A DNA stretch of 39,090 nt. Source: Candidatus Lutacidiplasma silvani. GTDB taxonomy: Archaea; Thermoplasmatota; Thermoplasmata; Lutacidiplasmatales; UBA184. The translations under genes were made by a program, and so were the position numbers. Each line of letters opens with the position of its first letter. The first letter of the stretch is position 1. Below the pieces are notes generated by a model. That model was given only the letters and a program-made list of their open reading frames with translations. It was not told where the DNA came from and searched no databases. Location: the NCBI GenBank assembly GCA_022750295.1, contig JAKIVZ010000019.1:1-39090 (forward strand), given 5' to 3'. Below, piece after piece: positions 1-8,735 of the stretch.

Positions 1-32
1 GAGGTCACGCGAACGGAAACCGGGGCGAGAAG

Positions 33-3000
33 TTAGCCCAAGATGTCACAGGACGGATAGTTCGCGAGTTGCGTGAAGCTCGGACAAACGAACTTGAGGC
101 TCTCAATCGGCGGAGCGACAGAGACCTGATTACTGTTCAGAGTAGGCCACCACGAGGGGTTGGCCGATCCCGCCTGAGTCTGAGTAAGCGCGGTAAAGGA
201 GTACGTCCTGCCGACCGGAACACTTTGCAGTCCGCTCCCCTGAACGTATTCGGGAATCTTGTACGTCGTATTCGTCCAAGCCACGTTATAGTGTGTTCCG
301 CTGGAGGTTTGGTTAACCCAGGCGTCGGCGACGGCATAGATCGTGTTCTGCCACGAGATGTTGTCGTTCATAACGGCCGGATTTCCGTTGACCCCGGTGG
401 AATTCAGCGTCACGTTAGAGGGGAAGTAGCCGAGGCCAGTGGTGTAGGTCCCGCTCAGTGTCGTCGTGAACGTCTTGGGCCAACCGGTTGACGGGGTGAC
501 ACTCCGAGTGTAGTTCGTGAATCCGAAAGCACCCGGACAATAGTTTGTGCTTTGTTGCGTATCCTTGTAGGTTACCGTGACCTTCTCGATCCAGGTCCCA
601 TTGCGCAGACCCTTGAGGAGAGTCACGTAGATGTCCATGAGCTGTGTCAACGAGGTAAATGTGCTGACGGCAGTTGTCGTCCCGGCTTGGTTCTTGACGG
701 TCAGGTTCGTGGAGTAGATTGATGGGACATCTAGGTTCGAGGTTACTCCACAAACGGTCGTCGCATTGTACGCATTGTTAGTCGCACTGTACTTCGTCCA
801 GAAGACCCCGGAGGCGTTCAGGAAGATCGATCCCGGGTTGAGCGTCACCGGGAACACCTGAATCGCCGTTCCCTGCCCGTTTTGCCATTTCTGCCCCGTT
901 CCCGGGACGAACGCTCCGCCTTTCAGAGGAGGGGGAGAGTAGAGTCCCGTTACCCATGGCGGGATCGGCATTGAGCCGAGACCAACGGCCTCGAGCAGGT
1001 TGCTCGATTCGACTTCTAAGTAAATGTTGGCAGAAAATGGGCCGGTCGAGTCGAACAGGATTGAGCTGTCCAAACCCTCGGTGACCGTACACGAGGCGAT
1101 CGGAGGTCCCAACGCAACCGGGCCAGGCGCGAGATCTGTGATACTGGGGTACAAGCTGCCGAACGAGACCTGTTGGGAGAGACAAAGTCTGGACACATTT
1201 GTCGTGTCATTTTGTAGCTTCTGCAGCGTTACGTTTATGGATGCCCGGAAGGCGTGTAGCCCTGTCCCGCCGTATCGCTCGTAATCCGCGGGGACCGTGG
1301 CGTTGAACCCGCCGGCGATGGTTCTCAATGCAGAGTAGGCCGAGATGAACGCCCCGGTGTATCGGAAGTAGGACCAACCCCCCGTCGGGAGTGGGCCAGC
1401 GGGAGCGGTGGGTCCACCGCCTCCATAGGCAACAGCGCTAGTCCATCCGAACACGGCCCGCCCGAAAGGGTCGACCATGAGTGTCGGTGGGCCCGTCGCC
1501 AAGATTGTTCCGCCTGCGCTTCCGGAAATCGGCGTGGGCTGCGAAAGGAATACCCCCGAGGGCCAGTAGACTGCCTGATCGACCTGCCAGACCCCACCAG
1601 AATTCTCTCGCCAGGTCGCGTAAACGTAGCCCGCAGGGGAGACCGCAACCTCGGGATCACGGATCGACCCTTGGACATTCGTGGTCGAGTATGGCCCTCC
1701 CCAGGTTACTCCCCCATTTGAGGAACCTAGAGTTTCCGCGACGTACTGGCCGTTCAAGAATGTCGTGAAAAGCCCGAACACGGCCTGACCATAGGAGACG
1801 ACGGCGACTTGGCCGCTGGATCCGTTCGTGACAGACAGGCTGGTTTGCCCGATCGAGTTTCCTGGCGATGACGCGTTGAAAAGCGAGAAGCGGAAGATCT
1901 TCAGGGGAACAAAGGTCGCGGAGGTCGCGTTAAGGTGATAGAAAATGATCTTCGAGTCAGAGACATTGCTGGCCAGGATGCCGGCGGCGATTCCGACCCC
2001 GACCGAGTTGACGCCAGAGTAAGGACTGCCCCCGACAAAGACCGGTGCCGCAGCGACGGCCAAGGGCAGCGTCCAAGACTTTACCGTGAAGTTGACCAAC
2101 GGCGCTGGGTACTGGATCGAGAAGCGGTCCGCGCAAGTGAGGAGGCTCGACCCTGAGCTTTCCGAGACCTGGACTGGCACCGTTCCCTTCCCTAGGGGGA
2201 CCTCGACTTGGAGCAGCGTAGACGTCGAGTAGTAGACTTGCGGCGACGGGACACCGCCGAAAAACACCGTGGCGTTTGGCAGGAAGTTGTAGCCGGCGAT
2301 AATGTCGGACCCGAAGGACTTGTTCGCGGTCGGAGTCACCCACTCGATTTGCGGAGCCGCGGTTGGGGCGGCGGCACCGTACGTGAAATTGTCAGCGCAC
2401 GTAGTCGGGCTTGAGTATCCCGCTTGTCGCACGGTCACATTCACGGTTCCGGACCCCGTCGGTGCCGTGGCGGTTAGGAGAGTGGTGTTCGTGACGGTCA
2501 CGCCTGTCGACGCAGTCGACCCGAAGTAGACGGATGCATTTGGGAGGAAGTTCCTCCCTTCGATGATTGTGGACTGGCCAACCGGTCCCTGGTCCGGAGT
2601 TACTGAGATGATGGTCGGGATGGGTTGAATGGTGAACAGGTCGCAACTAGAGGTGGGGCTAGTCCCAACGGTAGTGGTTACGGTGACGTCGACCGAGCCA
2701 GCCCCGAGAGGGGCCGTTGCGTGTAGAACCCCTGGAGAAATGAGCGAGACCCCAGAGGCTGCTATCCCACCGAATTTGACGGTGGACGTGGCTCGGAAGT
2801 ACGCACCGTTGATTGTTACCGTGGATCCAGTAGCCCCGGTCGTCGGCGAAACCGACGAGACCTCGGGAGTATGGAGGGGCAGGGTGGGACCGTGAGTCAG
2901 GAAGCTGCCGCATATCACTGGGCTCTGTCGCCCGCCTGCGGTAACCTGAACAGGAAGCGTTCCCCACCCCGCGGGAACTGTCGCGCTGATTACGGTGGTG

Positions 3001-4217
3001 GAAATGACCGAGAAGGACGAGAGCACTCCCCCAAACGTGACCATCGTAACGCCAGAAAAGCCGGTCCCGTTGATCAAGACTAAAGTCGAATTTGCCGCTT
3101 GGGACGGAAGGAGGATCGAGACCGTCGGGGCTCCGCCGGATGGTGGATGACCTCCGCCTCCGCTGGGAGGGGACGGAGTAGGAGGCGGTGGCGGCGGATT
3201 CGATGTCTTTCCGCATGGCAGGGCATAGCGAGTGGCGATGAGGTTTGTGGCGGTGATGGTTGTCAATAATGCATAGCACGCGGTCACGGCGAGTTTGGGG
3301 AATCCCCCGCTAACCGGGGCGTTGCCAGTGAGGGTGAACCAGCTTCCGTTAGTTCCGTAATTGTACGAAAAGTAAAGCGAAGTCACGTTGCCCGAGGTCG
3401 CAGCGACGAACAGCCAACTGGCCCAGACGCCAATCGCATCTCCTTGGATGGCGTTGCCACCGTAGGCAGCTACTGGGACGGGCGAATTCCAGACGATTGG
3501 CAAGTGAGAATTACACGTCGTAGCACAAAAGCCAGTTTTGAAGATGCTCTGGGCGACCGAAGCATTGTACTGCCCTGTCTGGGTTTCGAGGATATTGCCA
3601 ATTCCAGGCACGGCGTTGGCGAACGCGAGTTCATAGACTGGAATCGACCCAACGATTTGACTCGCGAGCTGGGGAAATGTCACCGCTCCTGTCTCGTTCG
3701 GAAGCGTGTCGGGGGCCGGGAACGTATTGGTCGTCGCTAGGTAGGGGGCAAAAGCGGGCTTTCCGGAGGTGATCGGCGATGAATCCGAGGTTATCCGGCT
3801 CGACTGGCTCCGTAAACTAACAAGATTGGAGGATGACAGCACCAAGATTAGGACGATGAGGACCGGAACTGCGATCCGGAGTACGGGCCTTTGGAGTGGG
3901 CGTGAGTGGGAAAAGCCGGCAATCCAGCCTCGAGAACGGCCGGGGGTCGAGACCTCTGCAGAAGGCGGCGAACCCGGGGTCCTATCTTGAGTGGGGGGAC
4001 CGTTCGGGATGCGATAATTCCTTAGAAGTCGTCCTTGGCCGGCCAAGCTCTCCCTAACCTCCCCGGATTCCGCAGAAGAGACGGTCTTTGAGTTCGGGCC
4101 GAATGGAGACAAAAGGCCGGGTTGGGCGTGAGCGACAGCAACCTCCACAGGAACCTCAACCCGCGCAAGGGGTATTCGTGGATAAACCTCTGCACGGTCC
4201 GGCACGGCGTAACACAT
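33..4217 (-). CDS. Giant secreted/surface protein with IPT/TIG repeats
   Basis: This 1394-residue protein is predicted to be exported and surface-anchored or secreted; its function is unknown. A hydrophobic segment at about residues 113-132 (core AVPVLIVLILVL), after an arginine-rich stretch, looks like a signal anchor. A proline/glycine-rich linker lies near residue 350. It is followed by four consecutive IPT/TIG-type beta-sandwich repeats (about residues 365-690), each with a pattern like 'P.I..V.P..G..G..V.I.G..F...A.V.FGG', typical of archaeal and bacterial adhesive or carbohydrate-binding surface proteins. The rest is Ser/Thr/Asn-rich with many N-x-S/T sequons, and may contain a beta-propeller-like part around 700-950. 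Stop is TAA at 33-35. The ATG at 4217 gives an unusually long (about 110 residue) cytoplasmic leader, so the true start may be downstream at a non-ATG codon. No partner gene is adjacent. The open frame and repeats are clear; the role is not. Confidence 0.85.
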   Translation of the reverse strand: MCYAVPDRAEVYPRIPLARVEVPVEVAVAHAQPGLLSPFGPNSKTVSSAESGEVRESLAGQGRLLRNYRIPNGPPTQDRTPGSPPSAEVSTPGRSRGWIAGFSHSRPLQRPVLRIAVPVLIVLILVLSSSNLVSLRSQSSRITSDSSPITSGKPAFAPYLATTNTFPAPDTLPNETGAVTFPQLASQIVGSIPVYELAFANAVPGIGNILETQTGQYNASVAQSIFKTGFCATTCNSHLPIVWNSPVPVAAYGGNAIQGDAIGVWASWLFVAATSGNVTSLYFSYNYGTNGSWFTLTGNAPVSGGFPKLAVTACYALLTTITATNLIATRYALPCGKTSNPPPPPPTPSPPSGGGGHPPSGGAPTVSILLPSQAANSTLVLINGTGFSGVTMVTFGGVLSSFSVISTTVISATVPAGWGTLPVQVTAGGRQSPVICGSFLTHGPTLPLHTPEVSSVSPTTGATGSTVTINGAYFRATSTVKFGGIAASGVSLISPGVLHATAPLGAGSVDVTVTTTVGTSPTSSCDLFTIQPIPTIISVTPDQGPVGQSTIIEGRNFLPNASVYFGSTASTGVTVTNTTLLTATAPTGSGTVNVTVRQAGYSSPTTCADNFTYGAAAPTAAPQIEWVTPTANKSFGSDIIAGYNFLPNATVFFGGVPSPQVYYSTSTLLQVEVPLGKGTVPVQVSESSGSSLLTCADRFSIQYPAPLVNFTVKSWTLPLAVAAAPVFVGGSPYSGVNSVGVGIAAGILASNVSDSKIIFYHLNATSATFVPLKIFRFSLFNASSPGNSIGQTSLSVTNGSSGQVAVVSYGQAVFGLFTTFLNGQYVAETLGSSNGGVTWGGPYSTTNVQGSIRDPEVAVSPAGYVYATWRENSGGVWQVDQAVYWPSGVFLSQPTPISGSAGGTILATGPPTLMVDPFGRAVFGWTSAVAYGGGGPTAPAGPLPTGGWSYFRYTGAFISAYSALRTIAGGFNATVPADYERYGGTGLHAFRASINVTLQKLQNDTTNVSRLCLSQQVSFGSLYPSITDLAPGPVALGPPIASCTVTEGLDSSILFDSTGPFSANIYLEVESSNLLEAVGLGSMPIPPWVTGLYSPPPLKGGAFVPGTGQKWQNGQGTAIQVFPVTLNPGSIFLNASGVFWTKYSATNNAYNATTVCGVTSNLDVPSIYSTNLTVKNQAGTTTAVSTFTSLTQLMDIYVTLLKGLRNGTWIEKVTVTYKDTQQSTNYCPGAFGFTNYTRSVTPSTGWPKTFTTTLSGTYTTGLGYFPSNVTLNSTGVNGNPAVMNDNISWQNTIYAVADAWVNQTSSGTHYNVAWTNTTYKIPEYVQGSGLQSVPVGRTYSFTALTQTQAGSANPSWWPTLNSNQVSVAPPIESLKFVCPSFTQLANYPSCDILG

Positions 4218-4606
4218 CGCGGGTTCGGGTGCAAGTCAGAACTTCAGCCCATGATCGTACGGAGCAGTTCGCGACAGAGAAGGTAACCGACCATTGGGGA
4301 ACTAGCTGGTCGATCGAAGCCGGGGGCTGTGGTGACTAAGTGGGTCTGCGCTGTCTCCAACCGTTCGAAATCCCAAGAATCCCAACCGGATACGCATTCT
4401 CTCACGCAAAACAATTACAAACAGTGAAAAACTCGACCGGTCCTTCGAGAGAGAGATGAACCCCCAGCCCGCAACCCGTGCTACGCCGTAGCAAGGTGTT
4501 GGAGGAGGAAATTGGCGATCGAGGCGAAATGCGCGTCCGACGAACGTCGGGAAACGGCCACGGTCGACGTCTTCTGACCTAGGCCGGATCCCTTGGGGCG
4601 GGCGGG
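4218..4606. other. Intergenic stretch, no supported gene
   Basis: About 390 bp between the divergently placed giant surface-protein gene and the broken secreted-protein gene. It includes an A-rich patch near 4405-4435 that could hold promoter elements, but no convincing TATA box at a sensible distance from either start was seen. No coding frame with credible protein features was found. Confidence 0.4.
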
Positions 4607-5307
4607 GTGGTAGCCGTGTTCCTCCTGGCAGGTATGGTGTCGGCGCCTCCAGTACTGACGAAGGCGAACCGGGCCGCAGGTTGCAACGGCAACCCGTACC
4701 GAACGGACAACTGGCCAACACCCACCACCGGCTCCAGCGGGACCCTGCACACCCCGAATGTGGCCACACGGGGACCCTCGATCAGCAGGTGCGAGCCGTC
4801 TCGCCGCCAAGCCCGGGGAACATCCGGGAGGCGAGCTAGTTCATGGTCGGGCCGTCACCGTCGGGATGCTACACGCCTTCGACGACGCACGCCGGTCTCT
4901 TCGTGACGTACACCTGGCAGATCACGCTGACTCCGTACCTTGCAGCGAACTGCAGCGCTGACGGGGCCGCGAGGGCGAAAATCAACGCGACGGTGGCCTC
5001 GAACGTCCATATCGGCACAATCCCGTGGTACGTCGCACCAGGTGCAAGCGCAATCACGTTCACGATCCCAACGCACTCTGTGTCCTGCTCGAGCCCTGGA
5101 AGTGCGGTCTGGACCCCTGGACCCATCGTGTACGGCTCGTTCGTGCAGACCCTCGGACCGTGGACGGCGATCAGTGGAACGTCGTATGATTTCTACTCGT
5201 CCAACTGGGTCAACGCGACCAGGTCGTCCTCGACCACTGGGGCGACTGCGGTCTCCCAGGACACGACCACCGCGACCTTGCTTTTGGTGAACTGCGCGGC
5301 GTGCTGA
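4607..5307 (+). pseudogene. Broken secreted-protein gene (frameshifted remnant)
   Basis: Two overlapping reading frames together look like one exported protein. The first (from GTG 4607) opens with a hydrophobic run resembling the end of a signal peptide (VVAVFLLAGMVSAPP), then a Ser/Thr/Pro-rich stretch, and degenerates after about 60 codons into Arg-rich sequence. The second (ATG 4843, directly behind an in-frame TAG) gives 154 residues of Thr/Ser/Asn-rich extracellular-type sequence with Cys residues (for example SCSSPGSA, VNCAAC) and ends at TGA 5305-5307. The shift lies between about 4780 and 4843. The signal-peptide n-region is also missing, so the 5' end may be truncated. It could alternatively be a short intact gene from 4843 only. 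No family was recognised. Confidence 0.4.
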
Positions 5308-5336
5308 GCGGCCGACCCAGCAACTCCCCAAAGACT

Positions 5337-5370
5337 GCTCCCCCCGATTTCCGCGAGGATCGGGGGGAGC
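5337..5370. terminator. Perfect 12-bp stem-loop after the broken secreted gene
   Basis: Arms GCTCCCCCCGAT (5337-5348) and ATCGGGGGGAGC (5359-5370) are exact reverse complements around a 10-nt loop, starting 29 nt after the TGA at 5307. It could be a transcription end or processing structure for the upstream gene. No T-run follows, and archaeal termination usually depends on T-runs rather than hairpins, so an RNA-stability or protein-binding site is an alternative. Confidence 0.45.
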
Positions 5371-5595
5371 GAACCAATTCCTTGCGTATGCAACAGCAAA
5401 GGCGGTCGGCCGGGGTGGAGCTGACCGCGGTCTGATAAGACCCACCGACGGACCGTCCTGTCCGAAGAACTCCTTGCCGCCTGCCTGCCAAACTATTGGG
5501 CACCTCACCCATCAGCTAGACGGTGAGACAATTCCCCAAAGAGCCCCGGACGGCGTTGAAAACGCAACGGTCCGGGACCTCCCCGGTCGCCCGTC

Positions 5596-6003
5596 GTGAA
5601 GACGACTCGGCGCAGTCTGAAAACGGATCGGGGGACGGCCGTCAACAATCGCGTCACCTTCACCGACCGCTTCGAGGCGGACGATGTGACCGATTTGATT
5701 CGGCAGATTCACCGACCAGGAGTTCCCATCGGCCTTATTGATGTGATTCGATACCGTGCTGTGGGACTCGAAGGGATACCCGTACTGATAGTCGGCATCG
5801 TATCGATTGCGGTGGGAGTGCTCTTTTTCGCCACGCTGCCCGGTTCCCTGATTTTCTTTGTGGGGTTGGGAATTCTGCTCGTTGGGGGAGGAGCGGCTCT
5901 GCTGGGGGCCCTCCCTGTGCTGGAGTTTCTCGGGCCCATGGGAGCAATCGTGCTCCTGATTGGACTGTATATTGCGCACGCAGCCGGAACCCTCCCCTTC
6001 TGA
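5596..6003 (+). CDS. Small membrane protein, three predicted TM helices
   Basis: A 135-residue protein of unknown function. The first 60 residues are soluble and charged (contains RFEADDVTDLIRQIHRPG). They are followed by three close hydrophobic segments at roughly residues 62-80, 82-105 and 113-130 with many Gly/Leu/Val residues. The GTG start at 5596 is the only reasonable upstream start in this frame; the first internal ATG lies in the last helix. It ends 14 nt before the next small membrane protein, so the two are probably co-transcribed. No family was recognised. Confidence 0.6.
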   Translation: MKTTRRSLKTDRGTAVNNRVTFTDRFEADDVTDLIRQIHRPGVPIGLIDVIRYRAVGLEGIPVLIVGIVSIAVGVLFFATLPGSLIFFVGLGILLVGGGAALLGALPVLEFLGPMGAIVLLIGLYIAHAAGTLPF

Positions 6004-6017
6004 CCGGCTACGAGTGA

Positions 6018-6404
6018 ATGGTCGAGCTGAGCCGGAAGGTGCCGGATGCGGAACAACCTGAGCTACGGTGGTTACGGCTCATTCTCGGGCTGATTGGCGG
6101 GGCCTCCCTAGTTTTCAACCTGATGGTGATCATCAACCACCTCCCCGCATTCAAGAACTGGGGGCCACTAGCGATTTCATTGTACAGCGCGGACGCGGAG
6201 ATCGGAATCGTAATCGGCGGACTTTACGCATTGGTGTACGAATTGGGAAAGCGGCCTACGAAGCAAGTCCCTGAGAGACGGTCCGAGATCGCCTCGCGAC
6301 CGGACCCGGTCGTAAGTCAGCCCGCCGAGCTACCCGAGAATCAGACCGAGAGCTATTCGAAGGAGTCCGATGACCACCACGGCTCCGATTCGGGGCCTGG
6401 GTAG
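6018..6404 (+). CDS. Small membrane protein with acidic, polar C-terminal tail
   Basis: A 128-residue protein with two predicted TM segments (about residues 20-43 and 52-76), then a charged, disordered tail rich in Pro, Glu, Ser, Asp and His (for example SDDHHGSDSGPG at the end). It starts at ATG 6018, 14 nt after the stop of the preceding membrane-protein gene, which suggests a two-gene transcript. Function unknown; no motif recognised. Confidence 0.6.
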   Translation: MVELSRKVPDAEQPELRWLRLILGLIGGASLVFNLMVIINHLPAFKNWGPLAISLYSADAEIGIVIGGLYALVYELGKRPTKQVPERRSEIASRPDPVVSQPAELPENQTESYSKESDDHHGSDSGPG

Positions 6405-7026
6405 GGTGGAGGACAAAGTTTTGGTTTGGACTTGCTCACCTTGGATGTTGCGCCTCTCCTCGAGTCAGGCCACCCAGTACTTTCAAGATCCTTTCAGGAA
6501 CGGGCCGTATGCCCCCCCCCCTTTTCGACGGAAAGTGTCCCTTTTCGAGGAATGGCTCAAATACCCTTTCGCTCCTAGAAGGAAATAGCCCGACGGCAGT
6601 CGGGTCAGGACGGCCTCTCACGGGCGGTCCGGGTCGCAACCCGATTCCTGCCCCCCTCCCAAGGGGGTCCGGTGTGGGCGGGTTGCGACCTCTGGGTGTG
6701 TGTGGGTGTGGCTACTCCTAGTACATGAACGATTGGGGCTTAAGCGTATCCCGTCGTAAGCCGGTCTGTCGGGCTGGACGCGACGAGTCTATGATTTCCG
6801 ACGGTGGGCGAGAAGAGTCCCACGCTGGGCGGAGACCCGCCGCCGGGCGAAGGCGATCCGCGGCCCCGCCCTGTCTTCGTCGACTCTGGTCCTGGAGGAT
6901 ATGCCGACCCCGGAGACCGCCTCATGGTCTTAAGGCTGGATTCAGCCCGCGGTGGGTCTCAGGCAGCGAACCCGCCCCTCTACGTAGCGCCACCGGTGCC
7001 CACCATGACCCGCCCGCCGTCGGGAA
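6405..7026. other. Gene-poor stretch
   Basis: No credible protein-coding frame was seen here. It contains a C10 run near 6512-6521, two nearby copies of CCCTTTTCGA (about 6519-6548), and the inverted repeat at 6632-6690 listed separately. The following 300 bp are GC-rich with short open frames on both strands that lack recognisable protein features. It may be decayed accessory DNA. Confidence 0.4.
6632..6690. repeat. Nested inverted repeat, possible structured RNA or mobile-element end
   Basis: GGTCGCAACCCG (6632-6643) and CGGGTTGCGACC (6679-6690) are perfect 12-bp complements separated by 35 nt. Inside the loop, CCCCCT and AGGGGG around CCCA give a second stem. It lies outside any gene in the gene-poor part of the accessory region. 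A structured small RNA, a foldback or an IS-end remnant are possible; nothing decides between them. Confidence 0.45.
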
Positions 7027-7293
7027 TTGTCGTGCACCGAGCGAGTATTTGCGCTCGATATCCTCGAAGATTTGGGTATAGCCGCTGTTCCGGCGTTGAA
7101 TCGACTCGCCGCAGAAAGGCCGAGGTATAATTCGGTTCGGATTGACGCGCTGGAGGCGAATCGGAGGATCCTCAACGGCCACCGGCGCCGTGTGGACCTC
7201 AGATACCAGTCGGTCGACAGGCGTGTCGAAATCGAACCCGCCGCGGTGGTTCCTCGGCTGAAGGTGTCAGGCCACGAGTTGGCCGCAAGTTGA
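7027..7293 (+). CDS. Uncertain small ORF
   Basis: An 88-codon frame with a TTG start and codon usage close to the accessory genes (many ctc, gcg, gac, gtc). It encodes a mixed helical sequence with no hydrophobic segment and no recognised motif. The antisense frames over the same bases are also open, so this is weak. It is listed because it is the only plausible coding stretch between 6405 and 7601. Confidence 0.22.
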   Translation: MSCTERVFALDILEDLGIAAVPALNRLAAERPRYNSVRIDALEANRRILNGHRRRVDLRYQSVDRRVEIEPAAVVPRLKVSGHELAAS

Positions 7294-7565
7294 GGCGCAG
7301 TGGGCCGACTCAACTCGCCCGGCCGACTAGGCGGTGAGGGTCGACCGTCTTCCCTCCGACTTCGGGGCCATCTCCCGCTCGAAGGTTCCGTGAGCGAGGC
7401 GGAGCGCCAGAAGGCGCTTCGAAGCGTGATCGGATACGCGACAGCCTCTGCTCACCCGGAGTCCGCTCTCACGCTCCCCACCCACCAGGCGGCCACGGGT
7501 GACTGCCGGGCGGATGGAGGTCCCTCTATCCTGCACAGACCCAGGCTTCGTTCGCCGGCTGCTAG

Positions 7566-7577
7566 GGGCTTATCGGC
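7566..7577 (+). promoter_or_regulatory. TATA-like box before the DndC-like gene
   Basis: GGGGCTTATCGG, centred about 30 nt upstream of the proposed TTG start at 7602, resembles the boxes seen before other genes here (GCTTATGG at 18761 and GGTTATCA near 30715). The spacing would give a nearly leaderless transcript and supports the 7602 start. Inferred from position only. Confidence 0.35.
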
Positions 7578-7601
7578 AGCCCGACTGATGGCCGAAGTAC
7601 C

Positions 7602-8735
7602 TTGCCGACGCTCGTCCAGCTACGTCCCCTCGAAACTGAGCTGGCGGAGCATTCGATCCTCCGACCCGCCGGTCCGGTCGGCGTGCTCAAGACCCTGGGG
7701 GACGCGGTACGGAGGTCGAAGAACGTCGAGTTGATTCGATTGTACGATGGGACGCACAATTCGCTCGAGAAGATCTACGCGGAGAACTCCGACCGCTGGG
7801 TCATCACGTTCTCGGGCGGAAAGGACAGCACCCTCACGCTGGCCCTCGCCCTCGACTTTCTTCGACTCAAGCCGAAGTGTCCGCGCATTGACGTCGTGTA
7901 CGCGGATACGATGATGGAAATCCCGGCGATGCGCCGAACGGCCAGCTCAATGCTGTCATACATCCGAAAGTTCGCGCGAGAGAATCGGATGCCGATCCGA
8001 GTCCATGAGGTCGTTCCGGCCGTTGAGCGTAGGTACTGGGTTTGCGTCATCGGAAGGGGCTACCCGCCGCCTAAGCCCAAGTTTAGGTGGTGTACCAAGC
8101 GGCTCAAGATCGAGCCGGCGGAGGGTTACGTCGACACTGGGGAGCCTACTGCGGTTCTCACCGGCGTTCGATTCGGTGAAAGTGCCCAGAGGACTGGCCG
8201 CTTGCTCGCTTCATGCGCGACGGGAGGCGAGTGCGGGCAGGACTTTTGGTTCCAGAGGAAGAACGGGTCCGAGTTCGTGACTTACTATGCGCCGATTATC
8301 CAATGGAAGACCTGCAACGTCTGGGACTTCCTAACCTTCGTGGCACCCGGCGCCGCCTGGCCGACCGGTGAAGTCGTCGGACTTTACGGGGATACGAATA
8401 TGCGGTTCGGCTGCTGGACTTGCACCCTTGTCCGCCGGGACAAGACAATGGAGGCGCTTGCTCTGCGAGACCCATCCTCTCCAATCGGGAAGCTGAACGA
8501 GTTCCGTAACCAGATGCTCGAAGAGAGCAAGCTGTGGCGGAATCGTTGGGCCCGGACGAGGGCCGGCGTCCGCCGGAAGGGTCCCCTATCCCTCGCGTTC
8601 AGAATTGACCTCCTCCGCCGACTTAAACTCCTCGAACTCGAGACTGGTCTCGATCTTATCACCGAAGAGGACGAGCATGCGATTAGGCGGCTCTGGGCTC
8701 TCCTCCCTCGTCGAGCTAGGTCCGCACTCGGCTAA
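7602..8735 (+). CDS. DndC-like PAPS-reductase-family protein (candidate DNA sulfur modification/defence)
   Basis: A 377-residue adenine-nucleotide alpha-hydrolase / PAPS-reductase superfamily protein. The PP-loop SGGKDST is at residues 71-77 behind a hydrophobic strand (WVITF). RWCTKRLKI (Cys164) and TGVRFGES (187-194) follow, then RFGCWTCTLVRRDK (Cys271, Cys274), which matches the region of DndC that holds iron-sulfur cysteines. DndC-family enzymes activate the DNA backbone with ATP and pass sulfur to it in phosphorothioation; whether this one modifies DNA is not shown. It uses TTG at 7602; the next in-frame option is a GTG near 7683. Its 3' end overlaps the opposing ATPase gene by 4 nt. No dndB, dndD, dndE, dndA or ssp genes are in the window. 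BREX and other defence systems also use PAPS-reductase homologues, so the exact family needs a profile search. Confidence 0.8.
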   Translation: MPTLVQLRPLETELAEHSILRPAGPVGVLKTLGDAVRRSKNVELIRLYDGTHNSLEKIYAENSDRWVITFSGGKDSTLTLALALDFLRLKPKCPRIDVVYADTMMEIPAMRRTASSMLSYIRKFARENRMPIRVHEVVPAVERRYWVCVIGRGYPPPKPKFRWCTKRLKIEPAEGYVDTGEPTAVLTGVRFGESAQRTGRLLASCATGGECGQDFWFQRKNGSEFVTYYAPIIQWKTCNVWDFLTFVAPGAAWPTGEVVGLYGDTNMRFGCWTCTLVRRDKTMEALALRDPSSPIGKLNEFRNQMLEESKLWRNRWARTRAGVRRKGPLSLAFRIDLLRRLKLLELETGLDLITEEDEHAIRRLWALLPRRARSALG

